From DATBGO01 sp963840095 (GTDB lineage Bacteria; Actinomycetota; Actinomycetes; Streptosporangiales; Streptosporangiaceae), in assembly GCA_963840095.1 (NCBI GenBank), contig CAWIXN010000014.1, forward strand, positions 186,001 to 250,000: a DNA stretch of 64,000 bases, in the 5' to 3' direction. The first letter of the stretch is position 1. Each line of letters opens with the position of its first letter. Positions 17,568 through 26,958 of the stretch are shown in pieces. The position numbers and the translations under genes were made by a program. Under the pieces are notes generated by a model. It ran no database searches. It saw only the letters and a list, made by a program, of their open reading frames with translations, and was not told the origin of the DNA.

Positions 17568-18343
17568 TCCGATTCGTTAGCCAGCGTCAGCTGCCCCTCA
17601 GCGGGACTGGTGGAATCTACTACCTGGGTGAACACCTCGACTTCGAAGTTGTAGGGATATGCCTCGCCATCGCACATATCAGGAGTTAGCTGGAAGCTCA
17701 GCTGGACGGGAGTGGCGGCAGTGCCCTGGAACCCGTAAGACCAGCCGTACAGGGTCGGCTCCGATACCACCTGATCCTCATCGAAGCTGGTGACCGTGCC
17801 ATCGCAGTTGACCTGCCAGGTGACGGCGACGTCGTAGTCGGCGTCCGGGCACGGCTGCAGCGGGAATGAGATCAGCGGGCAGGTATTGTCCTCATTGAAG
17901 ATGATCGCAGTTGCCGTCAGCGTCTCGCCGGGATAGACGACCCCGTCGATGTAGTCCCCGACCGGATCCTGCAGGTATCCCTCGAAGCCCAGGTCGTTCC
18001 AGTTGGAGTCCAGGCCATTCGGGTCATTAACCGAGAGCGCGAAAGCGGAAGCCGAAACGTCATTGCTGTCGCCGTCGTCGCTGGGTGCCGCGCCGTCCCG
18101 GCCCCCGACCCGGCCCGGTGCGGCGGCCCGGGCGCCCTGGCCAGGAGGCCCGCCGGGCCCGGCCGGCCCGGTCAGGCTCGCCGATCGGTCCGCGGCCTGC
18201 ACGGTGATCGCGTGGATCTGCGCCGGGGTGAGCACCGGCCTGCGGCTGGCCGCAGCGGACGCCGGAACCGAGAGGGCCGCCGGGATGGCGACCGCGATGA
18301 CGGTGATCAAGGCACGACGGTAGAAGCTGGCGCTCCTGAGCAA
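17549..18343 (-). CDS. Secreted protein of unknown function
   Basis: I do not recognise this family. A TTG codon at 18343 preceded by a strong AGGGGGG site at about five bases is the best start; it gives 264 residues beginning with a Sec signal peptide (SFYRRALITVIAVAIPAALS, cleavage near ASA). A Gly/Pro-rich stretch (about residues 55-90) leads to an acidic, beta-rich domain with several aromatic residues and four Cys (NTCPLISFPLQPCPD, VNCDGTV, PDMCDGEA), likely two disulphides. The LTPAQIHAITVQAADR segment after the signal peptide may be a short helix. Acidic composition suggests an extracellular, possibly cation-binding protein. Confidence 0.7.
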   Translation of the reverse strand: MLRSASFYRRALITVIAVAIPAALSVPASAAASRRPVLTPAQIHAITVQAADRSASLTGPAGPGGPPGQGARAAAPGRVGGRDGAAPSDDGDSNDVSASAFALSVNDPNGLDSNWNDLGFEGYLQDPVGDYIDGVVYPGETLTATAIIFNEDNTCPLISFPLQPCPDADYDVAVTWQVNCDGTVTSFDEDQVVSEPTLYGWSYGFQGTAATPVQLSFQLTPDMCDGEAYPYNFEVEVFTQVVDSTSPAEGQLTLANESDVPPSG

Positions 18344-18459
18344 TGGGTCCCCCCTGCGGAACCTTAGGTGCAGCAGTTGGATCCCCAACCAGTTACACAT
18401 TGGAACATCGGCGGCCAGTGGTGCTAAGTAGCGGACCGGTAAGATATGTGTGCCCCGGG

Positions 18460-19434
18460 ATGGCAGAGGAAGGTGGTCACATCAGCGGCGATGACGTCAG
18501 GGACGGAGTGCCGCTGACCAACCTCGACCAGCCGCTTTTCGACGGCGCGGGCGCGGCCAAACGGGACCTGGTGGACTATCTGGACGCTATTGCGGACCGT
18601 ATTATCCCGGTACTGGCCGACCGGCCGCTCTCGGTGATCCGGGTGCTCAGGGGCCAGCCGCCGTTCATGCAGAAAAACGTCCCCAAGTACACCCCGCCGT
18701 GGGTGCGGACCGTGTCGCTGTGGGCGGAGACCTCCAGGCGCGAAGTGTCCTACGCGCTGTGCAACGATCGCCGGACGCTCCTGTGGTTCGCGAATCAGCG
18801 CGCGGTGGAGTACCACCCGACGCTGGTTCGCGGTGCTCGCTCCGACCATCCCACCCACCTGATCCTCGACATCGACCCGCCGTCCGCTGACGCGTTCCCG
18901 CTGGCGGTCCGCGCCGCCCAGCTGGTCCGCGAGGCGATGGCCGGGGCCGGTCTGGCTGGTGCGGTCAAGACCAGTGGCGCGAAGGGCGTGCACGTGTTCG
19001 TGCCGGTCGGCGCGCAGGCCACGATCGAGGAGGTGGCCGCGGCCACCCGGGCGATCGCGGCGCGGGCCGAGCGCCTGGACCCGGAGCTGACGACGACTGC
19101 GTTTATCAGGGAAGACCGGGGCGGCAAGGTGTTCCTCGATTCCACCAGGGCGGGCGGCGCCACGGTGGTGGCGGCCTACAGCCCGCGGGTGCGCCCGGGC
19201 GTGCCGGTGTCCTTCCCGGTGCCCTGGGATGTGCTTGACCGCGTCGAGCCCGGCGACTTCACCGTCCATACCGCGGCGCGGCTGATGGCCGACGCCGATC
19301 CATGGGCCGCCCTGATGCCCGATCCGCAGCAGCTGAGCCCCGAGCTGATCTCCGAAGGCCGCGCGATCCCGGTCGCCCGGGTCCAGGCCATGCACGAGGG
19401 CAAGCGGCGCGCCCGGGCCCGCCGGGTGCAGTAG
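18460..19434 (+). CDS. LigD-type NHEJ polymerase-domain protein (copy 2)
   Basis: Stand-alone PolDom of about 324 residues, a paralog of the 5.5-kb and 37.7-kb genes. It keeps FMQKNVPKYTPPWV, the metal pair D-x-D in HLILDIDPPS, the KTSGAKGVHVFVP loop and the third Asp in GKVFLDSTR, so it should be catalytically competent. The start is uncertain: ATG 18460 or a GTG 12 bases earlier; neither has a clear ribosome site. It differs clearly from copy 1 in the NQRAVEYHP segment (NLGCLGFHV there), so the two are not a recent duplication. It is divergent from the secreted protein gene. Confidence 0.88.
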   Translation: MAEEGGHISGDDVRDGVPLTNLDQPLFDGAGAAKRDLVDYLDAIADRIIPVLADRPLSVIRVLRGQPPFMQKNVPKYTPPWVRTVSLWAETSRREVSYALCNDRRTLLWFANQRAVEYHPTLVRGARSDHPTHLILDIDPPSADAFPLAVRAAQLVREAMAGAGLAGAVKTSGAKGVHVFVPVGAQATIEEVAAATRAIAARAERLDPELTTTAFIREDRGGKVFLDSTRAGGATVVAAYSPRVRPGVPVSFPVPWDVLDRVEPGDFTVHTAARLMADADPWAALMPDPQQLSPELISEGRAIPVARVQAMHEGKRRARARRVQ

Positions 19435-19582
19435 CAGTGCGGTGACCACCTGGCGGTCAGTTCAGAAGGGCACCCGCTAGTCCCGCATCAAGCTAATTCG
19501 GCTATCGACGGCATTGCGATCAGGTGGCATGCTGACGTGGGTGCCCGCCGCCGGGGCGGGCTTCGGCATTTGGGGGGTCCCC

Positions 19583-19752
19583 ATGAAGATGCGCGTGTCC
19601 ATTGCGGCAGCTAGCGCTGCTGCCCTCATTGGTACCGGCGCATTCGTGCTTCCCGCAGTCGCTAGTTCCGGGGTGCCACCGGAACGATCAAGGCCAAGAA
19701 CCTCAACAAGGCGGGCACCCGGACGGCGGTCACGATCACTTACCACACCTAA
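19583..19752 (+). pseudogene. Remnant of a small secreted protein (signal peptide plus C-terminal end)
   Basis: ATG 19583 with a G-rich upstream site opens a good signal peptide (MRVSIAAASAAALIGTGAFV, cleavage near AVASS). Directly after it the sensible reading moves to another frame at about 19672, giving GATGTIKAKNLNKAGTRTAV and ending TITYHT before taa at 19750. From memory the last part resembles the C-terminus of actinobacterial secreted allene-oxide-cyclase-barrel/dirigent-like proteins, in which about 100 residues would lie between these pieces. I infer an internal deletion with frame loss. A protein search with both pieces would settle it. Confidence 0.55.
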
Positions 19753-19799
19753 TCCAGTGGCCTGACCCGTGTCTCTGTTTATGTTTCCGCGGGAACGCC

Positions 19800-20102
19800 G
19801 GGACATATCCGGTCCGCTGGTCGCCCGGCTCGGTCGCGGGCCGGGCCTGGCCGCTACGGGCGACTGACTTCGACCCGGCCGGCCGTGTCAACAACTCCGT
19901 TCATTGGGCCGCCGTCGAGGACATCCTGGCCGGGCTGGACTGGCTGCCAGTGGCCGCCGAGGTCGATTACAACCGCCCGATCCTGCCTGGGCACGAGCCG
20001 CGGCTAGCGGTGAGCTACGTACCGGGCGGGTTCTGCGCCTGGCTGCTGGACGGTATGCGGCCGCTGGCCATCGCACGGCTGACCAGGGAGATATCGTGTT
20101 GA
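19800..20102 (+). pseudogene. C-terminal fragment of an acyl-ACP thioesterase
   Basis: A frame with no start codon of its own encodes RAWPLRATDFDPAGRVNNSV, the entry motif of the second hotdog domain of acyl-ACP thioesterases (typical form xRxTDFDxxxHVNN), followed by HWAAVEDILAGLDWLP and a VDYNRPILPGHEPRL segment. About 80-100 residues of a roughly 250-residue family remain, and the N-terminal hotdog domain is missing. It lies between the decayed secreted-protein gene and the lactate-oxidase-type gene, so 19.44-20.1 kb is a patch of gene decay. Confidence 0.6.
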
Positions 20103-20123
20103 CGGCCAGGCGAGGAGAATGCC

Positions 20124-21305
20124 GTGCTGGGGATTTCGTCGATGAACCACGCGACGAGCATTGATGACCTGCGGAAGATCGCGCAGCGCCGCGTCCCTCG
20201 CGCGTTCTTCCAGTACGCCGACCACGGCTCCTACTCGCAGTCGACGCTGCGCGCGAACCGGGCCGGCCTGGATTCGATCAGGCTGCAGCAGCGCGTCGGG
20301 ATCGATGTCGGCCACCGCGACCTGGCCACCACCATTGTCGGCGAGCCGGCCTCGCTCCCGCTGATACTGGCGCCGGTCGGGCTCTGCGGCATGCAGTGGG
20401 GGGACGGCGAGATCCTCGCCTGCCGGGCGGCGCAGGCCGCCGGGATCCCGTTCTGCCTCAGTACCATGTCGATCTGCTCGATCGAGGATGTGGCCGCCGC
20501 CACCCGGCAGCCATTCTGGTTCCAGCTGTACATGATGCGGGACCGCGGCTTTGTCCGGGCGCTCGCCGAGCGCGCGATCGCCGCGAAGTGCAGCGCGCTG
20601 GTCGTCACCCTGGACCTCAACGTGCTCGGGGAGCGCCACTGCGACGTCAAGAACGGCACGTCCGTGCCGCCCAGGATCACGCCGGGCAATGTCGTGGGCG
20701 TGGCCGTCCGGCCGGCCTGGGCGCTCCGCATCCTGCGCGGCAAGCGCCGGAACTTCGGCAACCTGGCTGGCCACATCGGGGGCGGCGACCAGGTGACCAC
20801 GGTGGCGAAATGGACGGCCACCCAGTTCGATCCGACGCTCAGCTGGGCGGATCTGGAGTGGGTCCGCGGAATCTGGCCCGGCAAGATCATCCTCAAGGGA
20901 ATCACCGACCTTCAGGACGCGAGGATCGCCGCCCGGACCGGCGCCTCCGCGATCGTGGTGTCCAACCATGGCGGGCGGCAGCTCGACGGCGCCCCGTCGG
21001 CCATTTCCGCGCTGCGGAGGATCGCCGACGAGGTCGGATCCGAGGTCGAGGTCATCTTCGACAGCGGCATCCGATCCGGCCAGGACGTGCTCCGGGCGCT
21101 CGCGCTCGGAGCACGATCGTGCATGATCGGCCGGGCTTACCTCTACGGCCTCGGCGCTGGCGGCCAGCAGGGCGCGGCCAGGGCCATCGAGATCATCCGC
21201 AAAGAGCTTGACGTCTCGATGGCCCTGACCGGTACCACATCGGTGCGCGAGGCCGGACCGCACATCATCGCCGAGACCGGGATCGGCCCGAACGCGCCGG
21301 CCTGA
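20124..21305 (+). CDS. FMN-dependent alpha-hydroxy-acid oxidase/dehydrogenase (LldD-like)
   Basis: 393-residue TIM-barrel flavoenzyme that oxidises L-2-hydroxy acids such as lactate to 2-oxo acids. Signatures: RVPRAFFQYADHGSYSQ near the N-terminus, LILAPVGLCGM at the FMN pocket, QLYMMRDRG, the Lys in KIILKGI, the catalytic His/Arg motif SNHGGRQLDGAPS, and GARSCMIGRAYLYGL at the phosphate-binding end. GTG 20124 is preferred because gaggag precedes it by seven bases. Electron acceptor (oxygen, menaquinone) cannot be told from sequence. Related enzymes also modify peptide cofactors such as mycofactocin, but no such genes are near. Confidence 0.87.
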   Translation: MLGISSMNHATSIDDLRKIAQRRVPRAFFQYADHGSYSQSTLRANRAGLDSIRLQQRVGIDVGHRDLATTIVGEPASLPLILAPVGLCGMQWGDGEILACRAAQAAGIPFCLSTMSICSIEDVAAATRQPFWFQLYMMRDRGFVRALAERAIAAKCSALVVTLDLNVLGERHCDVKNGTSVPPRITPGNVVGVAVRPAWALRILRGKRRNFGNLAGHIGGGDQVTTVAKWTATQFDPTLSWADLEWVRGIWPGKIILKGITDLQDARIAARTGASAIVVSNHGGRQLDGAPSAISALRRIADEVGSEVEVIFDSGIRSGQDVLRALALGARSCMIGRAYLYGLGAGGQQGAARAIEIIRKELDVSMALTGTTSVREAGPHIIAETGIGPNAPA

Positions 21306-21309
21306 CCAG

Positions 21310-22578
21310 CTACTCGGGCGCGACGGGATCGTGGGGCGTGGTGAACTGGCCGAGCGCGGGCGGGGTGACGGCATGCTCGCGCCATCGGGTTTCCGGTGCG
21401 ACGGCGCCCGCGGCCGCCGCCCCGACCAGGACCGCGGCGGCCAGCCCGAAGGCGGCCCCGTAGGAGACGGTGTCCACCAGATAGCCGGCCGCCACCGGTC
21501 CGGCGACGGCGCCGAGGTCCCCGGCCATCTGGAAGGAGGCCACCACGGTCCCGCCGCCACCGCCGAGGATGTCGCCGATCATCGCCGATGGCGCCACGTC
21601 GAGCAGCCCCGAGCCGAGGCCGAAGACGGCCAGGGCGGCCAGGTAACCCGATAGGCCGGGCAGCAGCGTCAGCATCACCAGGCCGGCGGCCGACACCAGG
21701 CAGCCCGCGATGACGACCGGCCGCCTGCCGAACGTGTCGGCGGCTCGCCCGGCGGGCAGCAGTGCCACGGCATTCAGCACCGCGACTACGCCGAACCCGA
21801 TGCCGGTCCAGACTGCCGACTTGTGCAGGACGTCGCGGACGAACAGCGGCACGATGGCGCTGCGCACTCCGATGACGGCGAAGCCGTCCGCCAGGTTGGC
21901 CGATGACGCGGCGAGGTAGGCCCGGCTGCGCAGGGCCCGGGCCATCTCGGCGAACGGCCGCGCCTGGTGCCGGTCCGCCGCCGCGGTCCTCCGCGGCGCG
22001 TCGCGCAAGATGGCGGCCGCGATGAGCGCGGGAACCAAGAGCATGCCGCCGTAAATGAAGAACGGTGCCCGCAGCGACCAGGCCGCGATCAGCCCGCCGA
22101 TGGCCGGGCCGCTGATCCCGCCGACCAGGAACCCTCCGGAGAACAGGCCGCTGGCGCGTCCCCGGTGCTTGCTGGCCACGCTGACCAGCAGCAGGGTCCG
22201 CGCGCTGATGCTGAACATCGCCGAGCCCAGCCCGCCGACCCCGCGCAGGACAATGAGCTGGGTGAACGACACCGAGAATCCGGCCAGGATGCTGCTGACC
22301 GCGACAATCGCGATGCCCAGCGCCATGATCCAGTGCTCGCCGAACCGGTCCACGAGCCGGCCAGCGGGCAGCGCCCCCACCACCCGCATGAGCGCGAACG
22401 CGCTGATCACGGTGGCGGCCGCGGCGGTGCTTACCCCGAAGTGCCGGGCGAACGCCGGGATGCCAGGGGCGACGATCCCGAACCCGAGCGCGACCGTGAA
22501 CGAGATCGCGGTGAGGGTCGCCACCTCGGGCGGCAGATCGCGGAACGGTCCGCGCTGGGGGCCGGGCACTTTTTGCAT
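21310..22578 (-). CDS. MFS transporter
   Basis: 422 residues with twelve predicted membrane segments and the MFS loop motif A (LPAGRLVDRFGEHW between helices 2 and 3, repeated in the second half as LPAGRAADTFGRRP). The resemblance is to the DHA1 drug-efflux branch. It is downstream of, and on the same strand as, the PdxR/MocR-type regulator (82-base gap), and may be co-regulated with it. Substrate unknown. Confidence 0.85.
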   Translation of the reverse strand: MQKVPGPQRGPFRDLPPEVATLTAISFTVALGFGIVAPGIPAFARHFGVSTAAAATVISAFALMRVVGALPAGRLVDRFGEHWIMALGIAIVAVSSILAGFSVSFTQLIVLRGVGGLGSAMFSISARTLLLVSVASKHRGRASGLFSGGFLVGGISGPAIGGLIAAWSLRAPFFIYGGMLLVPALIAAAILRDAPRRTAAADRHQARPFAEMARALRSRAYLAASSANLADGFAVIGVRSAIVPLFVRDVLHKSAVWTGIGFGVVAVLNAVALLPAGRAADTFGRRPVVIAGCLVSAAGLVMLTLLPGLSGYLAALAVFGLGSGLLDVAPSAMIGDILGGGGGTVVASFQMAGDLGAVAGPVAAGYLVDTVSYGAAFGLAAAVLVGAAAAGAVAPETRWREHAVTPPALGQFTTPHDPVAPE

Positions 22579-22659
22579 TCTGCCAGGCGCGCTCGCCGGT
22601 TCCCGGTCAGCTTTGCGGGTGAATGTCCCGCGGCGGCCGGGTTGCGGCGGCCAGGTTGC

Positions 22660-24087
22660 CTAGCGCAGCAGGTCGGCCAGGGCGGCGATGCCGCGCTCGA
22701 TCGCGTGCTCGGTGACGTTGCCGAACCCGACCACCAGCTGCGGCGGCGCGGCCGCGGGGACCGCGCGGAACTCGCCGAGCCCGTACAGGCCGACCGCGCG
22801 ATCGCGGGCTCCCGCTACGGTTGCCTGTTCATCGGCCAGCTCCGGCAGGTGTGCCACGGCGTGGAACCCGGCGGCCAGGCCGGTCAGCCGCACACCGGGC
22901 GCCTGCCGGGCGAGCGAGGAGATCAGGACGCGCCGCCTGCGGGCGTACGCTGCGCGCATCCGGCGCAGGTGCCGGTCGTACCGGCCCGACTCGAGCAGGG
23001 CGGCCACCGCGAGCTGGTCAAGGACGGACGAGCCCCGGTCGCTGATCCGTTTCTCCTCCGCGACCGCCGTGGCCAGCGCGGGCGGCGCGAGCACCCAGCC
23101 GAGCCGCACCGCCGGAGCCAGCGCCTTGCTCACCGTGCCGAGAGCGAAGACGCGGTCGGGGGCGAGCCCCTGCAGCAGGCCGATAGGCTCCCGGTCGTAG
23201 CGGAACTCGGAGTCGTAGTCGTCCTCGATGATGAAGGCGTCGCCCCGAATGGCCCAGTCGACCAGGGCGTGCCGTCGCTGCGCCGCGAGCACCACTCCGG
23301 TGGGTGACTGATGCGCCGGAGTCACCACGACGGCGCTGGCCTGGCTCCCCTCAAGCGCCGCGACGTCAAGGCCTAGTTCGTCGACGGGCACGGGCACGAG
23401 GCGTACGCCCATCGCGGCCGCCGCCCGCGCCTCCTCGCTGGTCCCGGCGGGCCCGTAGCCGGGGTCTTCGAGCGCCACCCGCCGGACACCGCGGCTGGCG
23501 AGGACGCGCAGGACGAGGTTAAGCCCCTGCGCGAACCCGGTGCAGATCACGATGTGCTCCGGTTCGGCACAGGCCGCGCGCACCCGGCGGAGGTATCCGG
23601 CGACTACCTGGCGCAGGACCGAGCTGCCGTGCGGGTCGCCGTAGTCGAGGTCGGCGTTGGCCATGCCTGCGCAGGCCTCCCGGGTTGCCCACACCCAATC
23701 GCCTCGAGGGAAACTCGCCAGGTCGGGCACGCCCGGCCGGAAGTCGGCGATCAGCGGCGGCGGTCGCGGTACCGCCGCCTGCTCCGCTGCCCGCGGCGCC
23801 GCAGGCGCGGGGAGCGCTCCGTTCGCAACCCGGGTGGCCGAGCCGATCTGGCTGGTCAGGTAGCCCTCGGCCTGGAGCTGGCCGTAGCACTCCTGCACCA
23901 GGCCACGGGACACGCGGAGCTCACGCGCCAGCTCCCTGGACGATGGCAGCCGCTCGCCGATCTGCAGCCTCCCGGTCCTGATGGCGTCGCGGACCTCGGC
24001 CTCAAGCTGGGACCTGAGCGGCTGACCGGAGTCACGATCGAGCCGCAGGAGCAGCTCCGGACCCAAACCGGACCACTGGATCGCCAT
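22660..24087 (-). CDS. PdxR/MocR-family regulator (GntR HTH plus aminotransferase fold)
   Basis: 475 residues. N-terminal winged helix of GntR type (SGQPLRSQLEAEVRDAIRTG, then RLPSSRELARELRVSRGLVQ), a linker, and a fold-type I aminotransferase domain that binds PLP through Lys in GTVSKALAPAVRLG, with EDDYDSEFRYDREPIG conserved. MocR proteins sense PLP-linked amines or vitamin B6 status. A divergent MFS gene starts 48 bases away, so that short gap must contain both promoters and the operator. Fused architecture is complete; effector unknown. Confidence 0.9.
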   Translation of the reverse strand: MAIQWSGLGPELLLRLDRDSGQPLRSQLEAEVRDAIRTGRLQIGERLPSSRELARELRVSRGLVQECYGQLQAEGYLTSQIGSATRVANGALPAPAAPRAAEQAAVPRPPPLIADFRPGVPDLASFPRGDWVWATREACAGMANADLDYGDPHGSSVLRQVVAGYLRRVRAACAEPEHIVICTGFAQGLNLVLRVLASRGVRRVALEDPGYGPAGTSEEARAAAAMGVRLVPVPVDELGLDVAALEGSQASAVVVTPAHQSPTGVVLAAQRRHALVDWAIRGDAFIIEDDYDSEFRYDREPIGLLQGLAPDRVFALGTVSKALAPAVRLGWVLAPPALATAVAEEKRISDRGSSVLDQLAVAALLESGRYDRHLRRMRAAYARRRRVLISSLARQAPGVRLTGLAAGFHAVAHLPELADEQATVAGARDRAVGLYGLGEFRAVPAAAPPQLVVGFGNVTEHAIERGIAALADLLR

Positions 24088-24134
24088 GAAATTGGACCTT
24101 AGCAGGACTCCACTTTGCTCCTAGCGTTCACAGC

Positions 24135-25433
24135 ATGACGACCTTGACTCCCGCCCGGCGCACTGGGCAACCTGGCGGTGGCGCCGGCTCGCCAAGGGTG
24201 GTCACCGCGCCGTTGCTGCTCGTGTTCGCTGCCTCCGCGGCGACCCTGACCAGTTTCGATCTGATGCTTTCCGTCACGCCGATGTACGCGGCCTCGGCCG
24301 GAGCCGGGCGCACCGGGGCCGGGCTGGTGGCCGGCGCGCTCATGCTGGCCACGGTGCTCGCGGAGATGGCCGCGCCAGCCCTCATGAACGTCTGGGGCAG
24401 CCGGCGGCTGTTCGCCATCGGGGCCGTGCTGCTCGGTGCGCCTGCCCTGCTGCTGCTAGCCTCCGACCGGCTGATCACGATCCTGGCGGTCAGCTTCGTC
24501 CGCGGCCTGGGCTTCGGCCTCGCGACCGTCGTCACCGGGACCATGGTGGTCACGCTGCTGCCCCCGCAGCGGCGCGGCGAAGGGCTCGGCCTGTACGGCG
24601 TGGTGGATTGTGTTCCCGGGGTGCTGGCACTGCCGTCGGGCGTGTGGCTGGCCGGGCACGCGGGTTTCGCGCTGGTCATCGACATCACGGCCGGGACTGC
24701 CCTCGCGTCAGTCGGCTTCATGCTGCGCCGGCCCGGCTCGGCCGCCCGCGTTAACCGTGGCCGGGCCGACCGGGGCCGGGCTGACCGGGGCCGGGCCGTT
24801 GACGCAGGCTCCGGCCGGCCGATGGGGATGATGGGCGGCCTGCGGCGGCGCGAGCAGCGACGGCTGGCTCTCATTTTCGCGGCCACCACGGTGTCCGCGG
24901 GCGTGGTGGTCGCCTTCCTGCCGCTCGCCGTCGGGGCTTCAGGCACTGTCGCCGCGCTGGGCCTGTTCGTGCAGGCGGCGACCGCGACGGTGAGCCGCTG
25001 GTGGGCCGGTCGGCGCGGCGACCGGCACGGTCATGCTGGGCTGCTTATGCCCGGGCTGGTGCTGGCCGCGGCGGGGATGGCCCTGCTGGTCTGGGTGGCC
25101 AGCCCGGCCGCGGTGATCGCGGGCATGGCCGTGTTCGGAACCGGCTTCGGGATCAGCCAGAACGCCACCTACACGCTGATGGTCGACCGAGTGCCCGCGG
25201 CCGGATACGGGATGGCTTCCGCGCTCTGGAATCTGGCCTACGACGCTGGTTACGGCGCAGGGCCGGCCGCGTTTGGCGCGGTCGTGGTGTTCACGGGATA
25301 CCCGCTCGCCTTCGGCCTGACCGGAATCCTGATGCTGGTCGCGCTGCTTCCGGCCCGGCGCGAGCGCGGTTCCGCCTGGGTCGGCGGGAGTCATCCCGCG
25401 TCAGCGGCCTCGTCTGCGACGGCCTGCCGGTAG
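24135..25433 (+). CDS. MFS transporter
   Basis: 432 residues, about twelve hydrophobic segments, with a basic central loop containing the duplicated RGRADRGRADRGRA stretch, coded by a short tandem repeat near 24760-24800. The position divergent from the PdxR/MocR regulator suggests it is the regulator's main target; MocR regulators often control divergent transport genes. The 3' end overlaps the convergent protease gene by 43 bases. Substrate unknown. Confidence 0.83.
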   Translation: MTTLTPARRTGQPGGGAGSPRVVTAPLLLVFAASAATLTSFDLMLSVTPMYAASAGAGRTGAGLVAGALMLATVLAEMAAPALMNVWGSRRLFAIGAVLLGAPALLLLASDRLITILAVSFVRGLGFGLATVVTGTMVVTLLPPQRRGEGLGLYGVVDCVPGVLALPSGVWLAGHAGFALVIDITAGTALASVGFMLRRPGSAARVNRGRADRGRADRGRAVDAGSGRPMGMMGGLRRREQRRLALIFAATTVSAGVVVAFLPLAVGASGTVAALGLFVQAATATVSRWWAGRRGDRHGHAGLLMPGLVLAAAGMALLVWVASPAAVIAGMAVFGTGFGISQNATYTLMVDRVPAAGYGMASALWNLAYDAGYGAGPAAFGAVVVFTGYPLAFGLTGILMLVALLPARRERGSAWVGGSHPASAASSATACR

Positions 25434-26266
25434 AGGCGCTGAACCGCGTCGCCCAGATAGGAGCTGTAGGAGATGGCTGGCGTGTCGCCGCCCGCCTGGT
25501 AGCCGCCGATCACTCCGACGATGGTGCCGGTCAGCGTCTGCGGGTCAAAACGGGTGACCCACGGGCTGCCGCTGGTGCCTCCGGTGAACCCGCCGCAGTC
25601 GAACCGTAGCTGAGCGGCGCTCTGCCGGGAGGTCCAGTTGATGCAGCTGATCGGGACGTCGGTGCTCGCCGGGTAACCTGTGACCCGCACCAGGTGCCGG
25701 TAGCCGGTGTCGAAGGCGAGCCGATTGGCGCCCAGCACGTTCTCGATGTTGCTTCCATCGCGCGGCTTGAGCACCACGAAGCCGACGTCGTAGTCCGGAT
25801 CGGACGAACTCATCCACTGCGGCGCGACCACCAGCCGCGCCGGTGTCCACATGCCAAAAGGGGCCTGACCGTCCCGGTAGCCGGGGATGAACACGATGTC
25901 CTGGCGGTAGCCGCCGTCCTTCCCGCCGCTGAGGCAGTGCGCGGCGGTTATCAGTAGGTCGCGTCCCGGGCTCGCCACCACGCTCGCCGTGCAGAAATGG
26001 TTACCGCTGGCGTCATGCTCGAATAACGCCCCAACGCGCGGTGCCAGCCGGGCCGGATGCGCGTTGGCCGGCTTCCCGGGGCGGTACCCGAGCCCCCGCA
26101 GCGGCCTGGCGGCAAGCAATCTAGACCGGCTCCAGTAACCGGGCAATCCGCTGCCGGCGATGCGCGGGTGGCTGGCAGCCGGCCCCGATGAGCAGCCGCT
26201 GACCACGACTGCCACGGCCACTGCCGCGGCCGCGGCCAGCGCACGAAACTTGATCCCCGTCCCCAT
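25391..26266 (-). CDS. Trypsin-like serine protease, predicted lipoprotein
   Basis: 291 residues. N-terminal signal with lipobox VVSGC, so it is probably acylated and anchored outside the membrane. The catalytic triad of the chymotrypsin fold is visible: His in LLITAAHCLSGG, Asp in SDPDYDVGFVVLK and Ser in FTGGTSGSPWV. Cysteines at HFCTAS and SCINW could form disulphides. Similar proteins are annotated as V8-like or S1 family peptidases in actinobacteria. Substrate unknown. The start is well separated from the divergent methyltransferase. Confidence 0.85.
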   Translation of the reverse strand: MGTGIKFRALAAAAAVAVAVVVSGCSSGPAASHPRIAGSGLPGYWSRSRLLAARPLRGLGYRPGKPANAHPARLAPRVGALFEHDASGNHFCTASVVASPGRDLLITAAHCLSGGKDGGYRQDIVFIPGYRDGQAPFGMWTPARLVVAPQWMSSSDPDYDVGFVVLKPRDGSNIENVLGANRLAFDTGYRHLVRVTGYPASTDVPISCINWTSRQSAAQLRFDCGGFTGGTSGSPWVTRFDPQTLTGTIVGVIGGYQAGGDTPAISYSSYLGDAVQRLYRQAVADEAADAG

Positions 26267-26382
26267 TACACTTCGCCCCGCTCACCCCGTCATGCTCGTG
26301 CTGCCCATCACGTTCTGCAGGCGACGCTAACATCGCCTCGCGGCTCGCGCCGCGGCTAAGTTGACGGTTATGTTGACGGTCC

Positions 26383-26958
26383 ATGGACGCTCCCATCCCG
26401 CAACTGGTCATGGACGCGACCAACCGGGCTCGTGCGGCCGGCTTTCCGTTCTCCTGCGAGGCCGACGTCGGGCGGTTACTGGCCGTCCTGGCTGCGCACC
26501 TGCCGGCCGGCGCCCGGGTCCTGGAAATGGGCACCGGCACCGGAGTGGGCACCGCCTGGATCGTCGATGGGCTGATACCAAGAACCGATGTCAGGGTGAC
26601 CAGCGTCGAACGGGACCCGCAGAATGCGGCGCTGGCGGCGCAGGGTAGCTGGCCTGATTTCGTTGACCTGCGATGCGCGGACGCGCTCGAGTTCCTGGGC
26701 GAGTCCGGAACGTTCGATCTGATCTTCGCTGACGCCCAGGGTGGCAAATGGGACGGCCTCGATCGCACGATCGCCGCGCTCCGCCCGCATGGCCTGCTCC
26801 TGGTGGACGACATGGCTCCCCGACCCGACTGGAGCGTCGAGCAGCACACCAAGCAGGGCCAGGTGCGCCAGACCTTGGTTACCAGCCCGCTGCTGACCTC
26901 AGTCGAGCTGGATCACGGATCCGGGGTCATCCTCAGCACCCGGCGCGCGCATGCTTAG
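26383..26958 (+). CDS. O-methyltransferase-family protein
   Basis: 191-residue SAM-dependent methyltransferase, with motif I VLEMGTGTGVGTAWIVDG, acidic strand VTSVERDPQN and the catalytic region FDLIFADAQGGKWDGL. It is shorter than catechol-type O-methyltransferases but follows the same order. Just upstream the octamer ttgacggt is repeated (26361-26368 and 26373-26380). Its stop overlaps the convergent Zn-ribbon gene stop by two bases. Substrate unknown. Confidence 0.75.
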   Translation: MDAPIPQLVMDATNRARAAGFPFSCEADVGRLLAVLAAHLPAGARVLEMGTGTGVGTAWIVDGLIPRTDVRVTSVERDPQNAALAAQGSWPDFVDLRCADALEFLGESGTFDLIFADAQGGKWDGLDRTIAALRPHGLLLVDDMAPRPDWSVEQHTKQGQVRQTLVTSPLLTSVELDHGSGVILSTRRAHA

